A stretch of DNA of 64,000 nt from Siderastrea siderea (lineage: Eukaryota; Cnidaria; Anthozoa; Scleractinia; Rhizangiidae): contig OZ034967.1 of NCBI GenBank assembly GCA_964030785.1, positions 54,870,265 to 54,934,264 on the forward strand, written 5' to 3'. Positions 12,145 to 24,250 of this stretch are shown here, piece by piece (position 1 is the first letter of the stretch; every line of letters begins with the position of its first letter). A program made the position numbers and the translations under genes. Below the pieces are notes generated by a model. That model was not told where the DNA came from. It worked only from the letters and a program-made list of their open reading frames with translations, and ran no database searches.

Positions 12145-13995
12145 CATACTGTAAAATCGTGATAACTCGAAGCCCAACAAAAGCATTTTCCCAAGCATCA
12201 CTCGTTTTAGTAAAATACAGTAGTCTTCCGTTATCTGGAACTCCCAAGGGAAACGGAGATTGTTTGAGATAGCGAGACAGCAAGTTTGCTGTCAAATTTG
12301 GTCATTTCTACCAGAATTGGACTGAAAAAAATACATAAATAAGTAAATTAAAAAAAAAACCCAGGGCCCGTACGGGTCATGGAAAACCTGGAAAGTCATA
12401 GAATTTTATAATTTCATTTTCCGAGCCTTGAAAGTCATGGAAAATGAAGTTCATTGAACCAAATTCCTGGAAAATCCTCGACTTTCAAAATCTTAAAAGG
12501 GGATAGAACCCTGAACGCCGCTCCAGTGGTGGTTACAGTCTGCTATGTAGCTCTCTGCTTATACCACTGGTTATGCATGCCGTTTACTGATTACTTAGTG
12601 TTTCTTTTTTAACCAATCAACGAACATCTCGGTCAAAGAAAAATTTCATACATTATGTCCTGTTGTCATTCGGTTAACATCGGACATGGCAATTTAGATA
12701 ACGGGAAGTGGTAGTTTGTTCAAAGTAGCGGGGATTAGAGATAACCGAGTTCGAGATAGGTAATAGTAAATGACTGAAAAATAATAAACAAGTCCAAGTT
12801 TGAGATTAGGGGGTTGGGGAAGGGGTTCCAGTTTGTAGGGACTATTTTAGTCCCCTTAGCTTGAACTTTCTATGCCTCGAACAAATTTGTGTTTTCCCCG
12901 ATGGTTTGAGTTATCAGGATTCTACTGACTGTTTATTAGGCTCGTTTAGCTCGTAATGAAAAAAAAAAAGCGCTATTTTAGCCTTAAGGCTGCGACTTCT
13001 AAGTCAGCAATTTCAACTAACATTTTGAAAAGCCCCAAAATAATTTGCATCACTGAAAACCTTGAAGGAATAGTGGTCCAATTTTGTTAAATGTCACTTC
13101 ACTTGTTGCTGTTTTGTGTGGCTTCTGCAACCCAAAACTTGGTTTCCTCTAGCAAAAATGTCTTTCAAAATTGTAAAAGTGGACTTCCATAAAACGAGCA
13201 AAACAAAACCGCAGCTAGTTTTTGCTATACCTGTCAGTTGGCATTTCTTGTCTTAAGTTAGTGAGTACAACAGAAATCGCGTATACAATTACCTAATGGA
13301 ATATTTAAGTCATTTTCTTATTAGGGTTGTTGCCTTTATAAAAGAGCTAAAGAATGGTAAAAAAAACTTTCAAAGAATATGATAATCTTTCCAATAGAGG
13401 AAGGCCCTTACCCTCGGTTTCTTGGTTTCTGTATGTTAATAGTCAAGTAAGGATATTCAAGGGTTTATACCTAGCAATCATGTAACATTTGTGTTTATAC
13501 AAGTCGTGTATTGTAAAAATGTTAAAATAGTCGCTAGATATCAAGAATATTACATGATGTTAGGAAATGTAAACTGCAAAGTTTATTTCATTAAAATGGA
13601 AGGCGGATTATTTACATGTGATACTGATTAACCGATGTGATCTTGTTAATACTGTGCCCCACGGCTCACTTTAGATGAGAGCTTTACGTGACTATGAGTA
13701 AAATTCCTACAAAAAAAATCAGCCCTGAGGCGCTGTAAAAACGATAGTATCTCCTTTATTTCACATCTTTCGGTAGCAAAATGCAAATTCAGACGTGTTT
13801 CAATCATGGCAAGTCGACTCCAGCGTCCTGGGAAATTAGCCAAAAAATAGGGGCTGAAAGCGGGATTGAAAAAGCCGATTTTTAACCGTCACTTGAACCC
13901 TGGCCTCATCCAGGCACTGTTTCAAGTTTGGATAAATTATGTCGGCAATGCTCGTGAAAAACTGCTTATTGTGCTCAACAACCCGGTGTAACCAA
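12145..13995. other. Gene-free stretch between tomosyn and the receptor
   Basis: No exon chain, RNA gene or delimited element was recognised here. About 12360-12490 contains several close variants of CATGGAAAACCTGGAAAGTC, suggesting a short degenerate repeat. Confidence 0.5.
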
Positions 13996-14266
13996 TCGAA
14001 GGCAATCGAACAAGAACTTTTATGTGAGTTCGACTACCGAACTTATCGAACTCTACCGAGCTAATCGACCTCGATCCGTGGACAACGTTCGATTACGTTC
14101 GAAAATCGAAAGTATTCAAACAAAATCAATATATGGATGTGTTCGATTGAACTAAAAAAATCCGTGGGTTCGATTACGTTCAGTCACCGAACTCAATCGA
14201 ATTAGATACGCGGATTAAGTTCGACTGAGTTCGATTAAAATTCTGTTCGATTTCGTTTGGTTTATT
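13996..14266. repeat. TCGA-dense degenerate repeat
   Basis: About 17 TCGA tetramers fall in about 270 bases, mostly inside variants of GTTCGATTACGTTCGA and GAACTCAATCGAA on both strands. The words are not in strict register, so this is a degenerate array and not a clean satellite. Confidence 0.6.
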
Positions 14267-14560
14267 TCGCGTGGAATTTTTTTTCTTTTATGTTTCCTTG
14301 TTTCATTTGAATCAGTGCTTTTATTATTATTTTTAGTTTTGGGGCATTTGTCATCCGTTTCATTTGTCATCATTCGTTTCATTCATTTCATCATTCGGCA
14401 TTTTAATAGCCCCCTTACGCTCAAATTTGCTTATGATGCCGGTATAATGCTCGCTGCCCAAACGGCCAAAAAGGTTATTATGCTCGATGAAATTATACTC
14501 GCATAATTTACCCAAGCCTTACGCGACATAATCAAGCGATGTCTCTCTGTAGTGTTGGTT

Positions 14561-15706
14561 TTATACTTTACTCTCTTCCGCAATATATTTGTCTCCAGGC
14601 CTCCCTTCTTCCTCTTCTATTGTTTCCAGCTCAGCATGAACTCTACTGCGGCTCAAAATTTGGCTCGCGCTTCGTACAACACTGCTACATACAGGCAACA
14701 GTGTCTTCCGGAATCCAAGCCGGTAATTCCTGTTACTCAACCCGTAAATAAATGGATTCACACAGCTACTGATGAACACCAGTAGCGAGAGTCCATGATG
14801 CAGTTTGCTATCGAACTTGACTTTTCCCGCCATCGCCAGCGCGTAGTTGATCTGACTTGGCGCTAAACAGACAATCAGCATTATGCACGCGGCGCCGACC
14901 ATCCGCGTCATTTTCCCGCGCATTTTGGCTCTGCTCCCTGCTGAGGCGACTGTGGCTTTGCTGGTCTTGTAAATCATGTGCGCGTATAAGGCAAGCATAG
15001 TGAGACTGGGAAAAGCCATTTTTAGTAAAACTTGAATGACGCCAACGATCGCACGGATCGGCTGTTTACCCCAGAAGAGCAACCACTTGCAACGTCGGTT
15101 GGGTGGATTTGAGGGAACGTACCCGACCTCAAAGAAAGTGCTTCCACACAGAATCAGCGACCACACCCATGCCGTAAAGATGTAGATGAGGGTTCGCTTC
15201 TTGTTGAAGGTGTCGTTGTACTTTAGAGGCTTGATCACTGCGTACCATCTTTCCGTCGCAAGAGCCAGGCAGATGTACGCCGAGAAAACAACCAGTTGGA
15301 AGAGAAACACACGGTTCCATATCACTTTGCAAAAGAGCTTACCCAGGACGCGATTGGTTGGATAAGGAAACGAATCACTAAGAACAAAAGCCGGGTTTGT
15401 GATCAGGTTGATGGCGGTCAACACGTCAGCTATGGCCAGGGACAGAATTAAAACGTTGTAGGATTTCTTCAAGAGCATTCTGTCACGTGTAAAGATGGAA
15501 ATGACCAACACGTTTCCGACAAAAGCGATAGCAGCGATAATGGAGTAGGTGATTTGCGTGAAGGGGGTTATGCCCGATGGCGCTGTATTGAGGCTATTCT
15601 TGGAAAGTGGAAAAGATAAAGTTGATCTCGTTGAATTACTGACTGAAGAATTGTTCATGCTGCTGTATTTTTTTTGATCGCGTTCGTCTCTCAGCGAATT
15701 TAACAC
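14561..15706 (-). CDS. Class A (rhodopsin-family) G protein-coupled receptor, intronless
   Basis: The seven-transmembrane receptor is read in one exon of 381 codons plus stop. Landmarks are GNVLV in TM1 (64-68), LAIAD in TM2 (90-94), Cys126 at the top of TM3, ERW at 152-154 where DRY/ERY is usual, TM4 Trp182, Cys206 in loop 2 as disulfide partner of Cys126, Pro233 in TM5, CLAP at 280-283 in TM6 where CWxP is usual, and NPFIYG at 317-322 in TM7. These are followed by helix 8 and a Cys340 that could be palmitoylated. The likely start is Met17 (codon 15658-15656), which places NNSS and NST N-glycosylation sites directly at the extracellular N terminus; the upstream Met at 15706 is also in frame. 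The overall pattern is peptide- or amine-receptor-like; the ligand cannot be read. A possible 5'UTR acceptor (TCTTTTCAG in minus orientation) lies near 15755. Confidence 0.93.
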   Translation of the reverse strand: MLNSLRDERDQKKYSSMNNSSVSNSTRSTLSFPLSKNSLNTAPSGITPFTQITYSIIAAIAFVGNVLVISIFTRDRMLLKKSYNVLILSLAIADVLTAINLITNPAFVLSDSFPYPTNRVLGKLFCKVIWNRVFLFQLVVFSAYICLALATERWYAVIKPLKYNDTFNKKRTLIYIFTAWVWSLILCGSTFFEVGYVPSNPPNRRCKWLLFWGKQPIRAIVGVIQVLLKMAFPSLTMLALYAHMIYKTSKATVASAGSRAKMRGKMTRMVGAACIMLIVCLAPSQINYALAMAGKVKFDSKLHHGLSLLVFISSCVNPFIYGLSNRNYRLGFRKTLLPVCSSVVRSASQILSRSRVHAELETIEEEEGRPGDKYIAEESKV

Positions 15707-16481
15707 TCTTTACTTTGCGGCCCTGTAGTTTCCGCAATGTAGTCAGCGTGAAATGTATAACCTGAAAAGACAACAATCGATAACACATTATTAATTGTAA
15801 AAGATATCACTGAGATTTTAATTTAAATGAGAATTTTCCAGAAACTTCTGAATGATTGCCCTCCTCTAGCTTGCGAAAAATGGACGTCATAAATTTAATG
15901 ATGTCTTACAGCAGCAGCGGTGAAGGTTATTAAAATAACGTACCCCCTCCCTCCTTTTGTTGCTAAGAAATGGAAACAGAGCGACCTACTATAGCCCTGT
16001 TTACTCTTAGAATCAAACCTCACTTCATATAACTGTGTTTCTATAAGTTATGAAATCCTAGGGTGTGACCATTCAAATGAAAGTCATGGAGATGCCGTAA
16101 TGTTTAATAGACTGTTCAACGTGGTTTTAACTTTGAATCTCTGGAGGTTTTCCCAGGCTACTGAGCAGTCGTTTTCCTGTGGTCTTTATTACGCCATACA
16201 AGGAGGTTCTACTTTTAAAGCCCAAAGTCTGGCCATTTTATTAACTTTGTGAAAATAAAAAGTGAGGTTGTTCCCAGTTTTGAGCTTCAACCCGCTTGGG
16301 AACGACAATGATATCGTTAAGAGCGTCAAAAATGGCATTTGCGAAAGTAAAGATTCGCTTTAGGTAACAACACATTTTAATATTTGCTTCCCTCTGTAAC
16401 ACACCTGAAGTGAGTTGTGGGAGTTGTATGCTGAAATCACATGTATCAGGCCAAATAGAACAAGTGAAGTATTTGATCGGT

Positions 16482-16606
16482 AAGACCTATTTCAAACGTC
16501 GAACTTTACATGTGCTGAACCTAACGCAAATGAGCAAAAGCTATCGTTTTTTGCTAAATCGCGCCAGGTTCGACACATGTAAAGTTCGGCATTTGAACTG
16601 GGTCTT
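16482..16606. mobile_element. Short MITE (125 bp)
   Basis: AAGACCTATTTCAAACGTCG and the following AACTTTACATGTGCTGAACCT at the left are matched by the reverse complement of AGGTTCGACACATGTAAAGT and TCGGCATTTGAACTGGGTCTT at the right. The arms are about 41 bases and the core about 43 bases. Confidence 0.8.
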
Positions 16607-17235
16607 GAACATCCATTTGAATAAGACGCACCCGTAAACTTATCTTGGACTTGCTGCAGTGCTGCTGCAGCAACTCCTTTGAATCCGTGCACGCATGTTA
16701 CAGAAGGGGAACTGCGAATTCCCGAAAGCATTAAACTGTTCAAGCGTTGCATGGAATTTCTCCCGCAGATGAATGTCCAAAGGAGAGGGATCAGAGATCT
16801 CAGGCCTGAGATTTGAACGTCACAAGACATCGGTGTTGTTGCAGTTGTTTTCTTTTTGTTTTAGTCTGTTTTGTTTGTTTGTTGTGTTTTTTGATATCAG
16901 TGAACAACTGAAAGCATTTTGTGTGTAAAATATTGGGTATATATGGTACTAAAGCACCAGTTTCTCGTTTGAAAGGAAGATGAGGAATTGTAATGTGAAG
17001 ACAAACCTGTGTTTACATACCCTCGAGTAGCGCGCTTTATTATATGGAGGAGAGTGTTTCACTGGGAACTAAACCACTCGTAGATTCCATACGCCACTCC
17101 ATCCGGGACCCGAGTGGCGTATTTTCCGTATGTCACGCTTTTGAGTGTCATATCGTTCAATGACGTCACGATTCCCGCCTTTTCTACTTTGTTGAATGAA
17201 CTGAATGCGTCGTTGCCTCAGTGTTGTTTAGAATT

Positions 17236-17421
17236 ATGGCAGTGGCAAGCAGGTTTGTTTTACTAAACGATGAACAAGTGAAAGAGTTTTCCGAAAGCTT
17301 CGACAACGAAAACACAAAAAAGAAGACCTTGTACGATTTGAAGGTTTTCAAAGAATTTCTCGACACTTGCGACGAGAAGAGAATAAAAATGAGCAATTTC
17401 AGATATTTTGTCTCCATATAA
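17236..17421 (+). pseudogene. Crypton/KCTD1-QRICH1-like N-terminal fragment
   Basis: From Met at 17236 the frame reads MAVASRFVLLNDEQVKEFSE, then an NTKKKTLYDLKVFKEFL segment, and stops at 17421. This resembles the N-terminal helical segment found before tyrosine-recombinase (Crypton, DUF3504) and related QRICH1/ZMYM domesticated proteins. The recombinase body is absent. The fragment ends directly beside a long palindrome, so it is probably a piece carried by a repeat. The family assignment is from motif resemblance only. Confidence 0.4.
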
Positions 17422-17431
17422 TAAAAAGAAC

Positions 17432-17568
17432 ATTACACGTTGGCTCGAAGATATGAATTTTATGTTCTCGTGGCAAACACAATATCTCACTCGTTCGCTG
17501 CGCTCACTCGTGAGATATTGTGTTTGCCACTCGAACATAAAATTCATATCTTCTCGCCACCGTGTAAT
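17432..17568. repeat. Long palindrome (foldback repeat, ~62 bp arms)
   Basis: ATTACACGTTGGCTCGAAGA through AATATCTCAC is followed, across a spacer of about 12 bases, by the near-exact reverse complement ending CACCGTGTAAT. The centre contains TCGTTCGCTGCGCTCACTCG. It could extrude a hairpin and is probably a collapsed MITE. Confidence 0.85.
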
Positions 17569-17599
17569 ATCCTCTATTTATTTAATAAGTGATCATGCG

Positions 17600-20300
17600 A
17601 TATGAAACAACGCATAAATACTATATTACTAAAAAGTCATTTTGTTCGTGTTTTTTATTGCGATGGAACATTCTAGCTCAGTTTGCCAGAAGATACACAT
17701 GCAATTTTTACAATTTACTACTTAAATTATAATAAGACAAAAACAAAGCAATAATATTAGAACATGAAATAGGGAAAATAGATGAGAGGAAAAATTATTT
17801 TTAGGAAGCCAAAATGTCCGAAGTTTCCGGGTTGACTACTGCCTATCAATTGATCCTCAAATGTAACGATAGAAAAAGGCTGCTAATGTGCAGTACTGAT
17901 GTTAAACCTTTATAGAAGTACTGCGATCTGAAACAGCAGATTTTTTAAAAGAAGGTTTGTAACGAGGTGTATTAATTTCCCTCACTGATTTTCCGATCTG
18001 ACAAATTCAGACCCTGATCGTAAAGAAACATTTTATGCCCAATTCCAGATCCCCGTAAAAAACGATCTCTAACACGGGGCTCAGAGTGACCTGTCATGCC
18101 TATTTCTTCCCAAATGAACCCTCGTCATACATACTTCTTCACAACCGTACGAAAAATAAAATAAATATAAAGATGGATATAAAACTTGTTTATTGTTGAA
18201 TTAAGTAATGTCAGGAAAAAAGAAATGAAAATATACCTTTAACTTAGGGTGCTGAATTTGCTAAAAAAGAAAACCAGCAACAATATAATTTACTAGCCTT
18301 TTTTCCTCAGTAGAACTTGGACTAGGAGAAAATATACGTACCAAGATCCCAACCAGGTATAGTTCTGCTCCCTCTTCTGACAAACCGCTTTTAATTAAAA
18401 TCTTGTCAGGCGTGTGTTTTTATAGCGTAGGAAACCGAATTGCCTTTTATTGCGGTAAATTGGTAGAGTCACGAGGATATCAGATAAGTCTTTAAGTATC
18501 AATCTATCAAAATGAATCTTAATATGCCGGAGCACCTCAAAATCTCATGCGAACCACTAGTGACATCCAAGTCCATGGACTTTTGCGGAAAAACTGATAC
18601 AACACAGAATATCTTCCTTGAATACAATATTTCGGCTGTGCGATCAGCCTTGTTCGGGTCATCAGTTGTTGATAACATCAAATAAGACTGAAATAAAACG
18701 TGCAGAGAATGTTGCAGTACAAACAAATAATGGCATGGAGTGGTGTACATTTGTTGTAAGGTATTAAATCGCCCGCTTGTAAGCCAAACAGATTGTAATC
18801 CAACCGATTCTGTTCACAAAAAGAAATCATTCCGGATATAAAAGTTTCGTACCATCTTATTCGAAGCATAATTACGATCAACGTTGAACAATCAGTGATG
18901 TATTTGAAGCGAAAATCCATTTTCTTTAAACACTAATAAAATAAAATAAAATCTGCGCGGAAATCATGAACACTTATCTTCTTCCTTTTTTTTCTTTACA
19001 ATTTGTTCGTGTCAAAATGCTTTTGTCAAATCCTCTGCCTAGTTGGCTAGGACTTAAGAAAGACAAATTTGAAACACTCAAACATCTGGCAATTTATTTT
19101 TTTTTTGTCAATAGATGGCTAAGTTACAAAAGCGAAGAGGTCGAGTGCTGTTAACTTCTCTTGCTCCGTCACCTCTGTTGAAATTGGAACAAAATCTGAA
19201 GTTCAACATAAATGGTTCATAAATAACATAATTTAAAGATTTCCGTTCATCCACTAGTTTTCAACTTTTTTTCCTCCGACACTTTGTTGAAATAGGAACA
19301 AAATATAAAGGTTCTAGATGAATGGTTGATAAATAACGTCAGCTAATGATTTCCTTTCATCCACCAGTTTTTAACTTTTTTGTCAACTGGTCACGAAACG
19401 TTTGCTCACCAGAACACAAACATGAGTTAAGCATTGCCATAAATAATGTCTGAATCACTTTAACATCTACTGTCTGAAAAGTACAAGGCAAAGCAGTAAA
19501 AAGATAGGAAAGTGAATTACTCACAATTGTTTTTTTGTGTGCGGCACTGAAACATTTTTCAGAGAAAAAAAAACCGCTTCAGCATTAGATGTTGCGTGTT
19601 TGCAGACATGAAAACCATTTTGGAAGACAATAAAAAATTCATGAAAGTTTCCGACACAACTAATTGTCCTCGTTCAAGTCAGCCCAAGCCGCAGGCCTTC
19701 GTAGTAAAGATAAATTGCCCTATTTAATGTTCGGTAGAACGCACTCGAACAATGTAATCGTCAGCCTTCACTAACAGCCACTTACGAAAGTCTTCCTTGA
19801 TTATCCCAATCCAACGCAAGGGAAGCGAAAGATACAAAATCCTGAAAAGCGGTTTCCCAAGTACACTTAGATTGCTGTAATTGCCTCCTTTAGGAAGTCA
19901 TTAACTCTTTACAGTATAATTTTTGCGGCATATTGTTTCAACTGAGAAAGTGAAACGACTCATGCATTCACATTTGTGAACCAGAGAGCTTTTGAATAAT
20001 ATAACAACTAGGCGAACAGTAGAGATTTTCTCGAAAGATGTCAGAAGCAGAGGCTGCTTTTATTATTGTTAGTTTGAAATTAACTTCCGAAGGATTTCGT
20101 GACCAAATATACACAAAAAGCCACGTGTTCCATCGTCATCTTAACTACCTACTTTGCTACTCATTCCAAGGAGCAAGTTGCACTTGTGACCAAACAGTGA
20201 AAAACGTGATTAGACTGTCACGAAAATTAAACCATTGATCAAAATGAACCCATCACAAGCCAGTGAGTCGTGGCTTGTGCTGTTTCGCATTCTCGTTCCC
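17600..20300. other. Gene-free stretch
   Basis: AT-rich sequence with no convincing exon chain on either strand. The one repeat seen is an imperfect tandem duplication at 19177-19395. Confidence 0.45.
19177..19395. repeat. Imperfect tandem duplication, ~109 bp unit
   Basis: GTTGAAATTGGAACAAAAT (19177) and GTTGAAATAGGAACAAAAT (19286) start two copies that also share ATGGTT(C/G)ATAAATAAC, GATTTCC and TTCATCCAC(T/C)AGTTTT. Confidence 0.7.
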
Positions 20301-20356
20301 AGAGCCTACGATCTGTTCTGTCAGCGGTGGGATCGTAGGGCCCTGGTATCAGCCAT

Positions 20357-20389
20357 TACCGGATGTCGTGAAATTCACGACATCCGGTA
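20357..20389. repeat. Perfect 16 bp hairpin with 1-base spacer
   Basis: TACCGGATGTCGTGAA, one A, then TTCACGACATCCGGTA. It sits just after a looser inverted pair (GCCTACGATC / GATCGTAGGG at about 20308-20340), so it may be one end of a decayed element. Confidence 0.85.
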
Positions 20390-21495
20390 GCGCATGTCTA
20401 ATTCGTTAAGGTGCTATTGCGCCTGCTCCGTTCTCGTCCGTGGAGCTCTGGGCATGACAATTCTGACAACAACTGAGAAATTTGAATTCCTATCGATCGA
20501 GTTGTGGTGCTTTATGGATGACTAAAAGGTGTTCGGGACCCTCTTAATCTCCTGCAATTAGCGGAAAACCTGGAGCTTTAAAAGGAACAAACTTAAGAGG
20601 CTGCCTTTCGTGCCGAAGTAGTTCAGAAGAACGATTGTCCCTGCATTTTGCTCACGGGTTTTGGATTTGTATCTTGCCGGAATAAAGGTATAATATTATT
20701 GCATTTGCGTTGTATTGAATTGTACAGTTATTTTATCACATTCGTCTGGTTTCTGTTGTATGAGAATGTCAACTGTATACCTTTTGTTTCGCCACCCCTA
20801 AACGCTATACTGTATTACGTTTTACCCCATCGAAAATTTCCAGAAGCATTTGGCGCCCAAGTTTTTAAGCATCGACATCAAGAGGTCATTGCAAAAGTTG
20901 ATGAGACAGTTACATGTAAGTTTATTTATGGACAAGCTGTAGTTTTGTAGAAAATGCTGTAGCGAGGAAAGAATCGCTGGCATTTAACGATAATCTCAAC
21001 ACTTTGAATTCAAAATTTGGTCGCTTAATCTGCCCTAAGCCGCATTCTTTGCGTGGAAATTGATCAAGTCAATATATTAATTAATGCCCTGATTAATTCA
21101 ATCGGAAATAAAACGTTATGCGTAGGAGCCAAAAAATTTTTACGTTATTGCGCATACAGTTTGAATCGGCCAATCAAAAAAAATAAATTTTTGGCCGTTA
21201 CCAGAGCTACAAGAGACGTAATTTAATAAAACCCGCGTAGCTCTGGGGACGAGAATGGCTGTTTCGTGAATCCCTTGAGCATTTGCATTACATGAATTGT
21301 ACATGGCGCATCCCATAGGCTGCATTCCCTTTGGTCAGCACCAAGGATTCCCGCTGACCTTAAATGCAGGCGGGCTCTGGGGACGAGATTGAGTGCAGCC
21401 TCGTTCCCTATTAGTTCTCCTCTGGCATCATGGGAAGGATTTCGTTCGTTCGCATTGAATCATAGGAACGCTAAATAAAATCCCATGCCCCACCA

Positions 21496-21738
21496 GGGGT
21501 CCGTTTCTTGAGAGCCCCGGTAGCTTTTCGGGCCCGGAACTATACTTTAAAATCAAAATCTGTAGAATGGTGGTGTAACTTTTAGCCCGCAAACCAGCTC
21601 GACTTGTTTCGACAACTTACTATTTTACTGTTTAGCTTTAAAAAACAACAAAAATTGGAATCTTTAAGGGGAACCTTGCGCTCATAAAATAGCTTTCCGG
21701 GCCCCAAAAGTTATCAGGACTTTCGAGGAACGGGCCCC
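21496..21738. mobile_element. MITE with ~45 bp inverted repeats
   Basis: The left end GGGGTCCGTTTCTTGAGAGC through TCGGGCCCGG is mirrored by CCGGGCCCCAAAAGTTATCA through ACGGGCCCC at the right. The core is AT-rich and non-coding. Confidence 0.78.
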
Positions 21739-22099
21739 ATGCGTCTTCCAATCTCCATGACTACGCAATTTCTACAGACTAGTAAGGACTGAGAACGACC
21801 AAGCAAAGAACGGACTTTAGTTAGCGATTCTAGCATTGATAGGACAACAAGAGTCTATCATGAGTTCTTCTTTGATGTTAAATAATAGCAATATAAATAA
21901 TCGTTACAGCATGTCACAGACGACTAACTTTAAAACATCTCTAAAAAACACTTGCTGCAGGATTCATCTCCTTATTTGTCTCACTACAGCGTTTGCCTTC
22001 AAGATGATATTTATCTCTTATAAGATTTACTTCTTTATAGATGATTTCTTCCGTAACAGTCAGAATAATTTATTAAGGCAGAAGTTCACGTGACGCAAA

Positions 22100-24050
22100 T
22101 CCCCATAGCACAGGCGTGTGTTAAAAACACAGGTCAAAAGTCCTCCTTTAGAGCCTGGCATAGTTTGGCTTATTAATACAAATGTCCTTGTGTTTGTGTC
22201 TGAAGGATGGCAAGAGAAGACAATCACTGTAAATGAAAGTGTCACGAGGTTTCACCCCTGTTGTTAAAGCTTTTCTCTGTAGTACAACAAATCTCATTGA
22301 CGCTCCTCTGAGACCCTTCGAACTGCAGCAGCTCGCGAAATTTATCGTGCACGTTTGTTATGATGCTACCCAATGTCCTCGCAACTGAGTCACGCAGTCA
22401 CGCAGTGGAGTCACGCACGTACACACACTATTGCAGTAGTTCAAGAAACTGAGGCGAAGCAGCGACCATTCCGTTCAGTAAATATTGTTGATTGTTTTTG
22501 TCTACATCTTCCAAAACGTATCTATAGTTCATCATTAGTCCAAAGGAGTTTTCCAATCCCCGAGCACTTAAATCCGCCAACCAGTTTAATCTCCACATGC
22601 AAGCTCCGTTCCTTATGTGAAAATTTCCTGACGGAAGAAAAGGAAAAATAACAAAGAGCGTTTACACCTTTGATATTTTGCATCCCTTCTAGCCTGAGAC
22701 AAAAGACGTTCTTTCAAATGCCACGACGTGTTCACGGGGTGAGAATCTGAGTGATGGATCACGACATTGAATACTGATGACGTAGTGTTACCAGCCGGTC
22801 CCTGATTGGTTCCAAAATGATTGACACCCCAGAACCGCTCGACGGGGAAAAGTCATTAGCTGAGGCTAAGTCGGTAATCTCTCGAGTATCTGCGTGGGAT
22901 CCGACTTTCGCAAGTGCTGAAGTGTCTCTCCTATTCGTCTATCCGAGCGAGAAAAGGTGGACTAGTCATAGCGAATCGAAGGCGTAGGGAAAACAGTCAC
23001 AACTGTTGTCCTCGGACAAGATTCACCGTATCACAAAAAAAAGGATGATGGTGCCTTTTGTTCCCTCATCCCCCTTCTTTATAGCACTAAGAGGGAAGGA
23101 TATAAGCAAAGAAAATGATTCAAACATCCCTATGTTGTTTTACTAGCCAAAAAGCTTTTTGCTTGGCTATTAGAATATCAATCTCATCCAAAATTTTAGA
23201 GCCAAAAATTTTGCTCATAAGGTTCATCAGATAGGTGGTGTCTTGTACAACGTCCCCACCCCTAAACAAGCTGGATCCTTCTCGCGTACACCTGTTGTGA
23301 TCATTTCCTTTTGGCCTTGTCTGTTGCAGTTCTACAGGATCATGTTAACCTGCGTAGCAGGGAAAGGATGGGTAAAAAAAAAGAGAGGAACTATGAACAC
23401 ACATAAGGCCGAAGCTGCAGAGGAAAGATGGAAAGTCTTACCAACAGGATCCATGACAAATCCTCTTCTCTTCTCTTTGTACAGATACCTAACAAGTTAA
23501 CAGTGAATTAATTGTTATCAATAGTTAAGTTGGACTCTGCTATCAAGCTCTTACTGAACAAACCAACCGGTGATTATCACCAGATTCTGAATCGCGAGTC
23601 TGATACTCAGAGTGGCTGTTCACCTGAGGCCACCTCGCCTTCACGCATTATAGATATCGTTGATTCCACTGCAGAAAAAATCGTGCAATCTTAATTAATT
23701 GCAGGTAACCTAAAAATGTTTGTCAACGTAGAAAAACGCCAGAGAGGTGATACTTAAGCCATATTTAATGCATGAAAGGATGGGTAAGATTGGCGAAGTT
23801 TCAGACAACTTACAAGCTTGAAAAAATTAGGCTGTTTTTCAAGAAGCAGAAACTCTAGTGTTGTACACTTAACACAAAGGACAACAGAATATTTTAGAAA
23901 ATGTTTCCGAATCTTTCACCTCTCACTTTTTTTTTCTACTTGAAAAACTTATTTGTTCCTTTTCTGGGTAGTTCTGAGATTTAAGGTTAAAATAAACGTT
24001 TCGCACAGTTCCACTGTTCTTCTTCAGGCACGAAAAGTTCTAATGAAACA
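22100..24050. other. Gene-free stretch; one unexplained open segment
   Basis: No recognisable exon chain. Plus-strand 23518-23694 is open with protein-like composition (for example SPSRIIDIVDSTAEKIVQS before the stop), but it has no supported partner exon and no family resemblance. Confidence 0.35.
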
Positions 24051-24076
24051 ACATATAGTTACGTAAATGCGACATA

Positions 24077-24250
24077 TCACGGTAAACGTACGGGAAAAAC
24101 ACGGTCTTTCTCATTGCTCTCAAGATCAAAACAATTGTTCAGGATGGCGGGTTTGATGGATGTTTCAAGACGGTCAAAATTGTTAAGTGCTGTCATCCCA
24201 TGGTGTTTTGCTTGCAGTGACTCGATCCCTTCACGAACTTTCCACAAGTT
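24077..24250 (-). pseudogene. Open fragment, possible retroelement C-terminal remnant
   Basis: Minus strand, 57 codons between two stops, beginning NLWKVREGIESLQAKHHGMT and ending EKDRVFPVRLP. The composition is protein-like and the frame is uninterrupted. About 50-65 bases after the stop (minus strand) comes CTGAAGAAGAACAGTGGAAC followed by TGTGCGAAACG, the kind of CTGAnGA...GAAAC tail seen at the 3' ends of many animal retroelements. A second such tail (CCTGATGAAGAC... CGAAAAG) lies near 24480-24520 on the same strand. The protein family is not recognised. Confidence 0.35.

Noticed and set aside
23240..23694. Possible small gene on the plus strand
   Set aside because: Two open segments with plausible acceptors (near 23329 and 23522) do not join in frame and match no family I know.
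24000..24035. Hammerhead ribozyme as a called RNA feature
   Set aside because: The core words are present, but the required flanking stems could not be paired by eye. Kept only as a low-interest finding.
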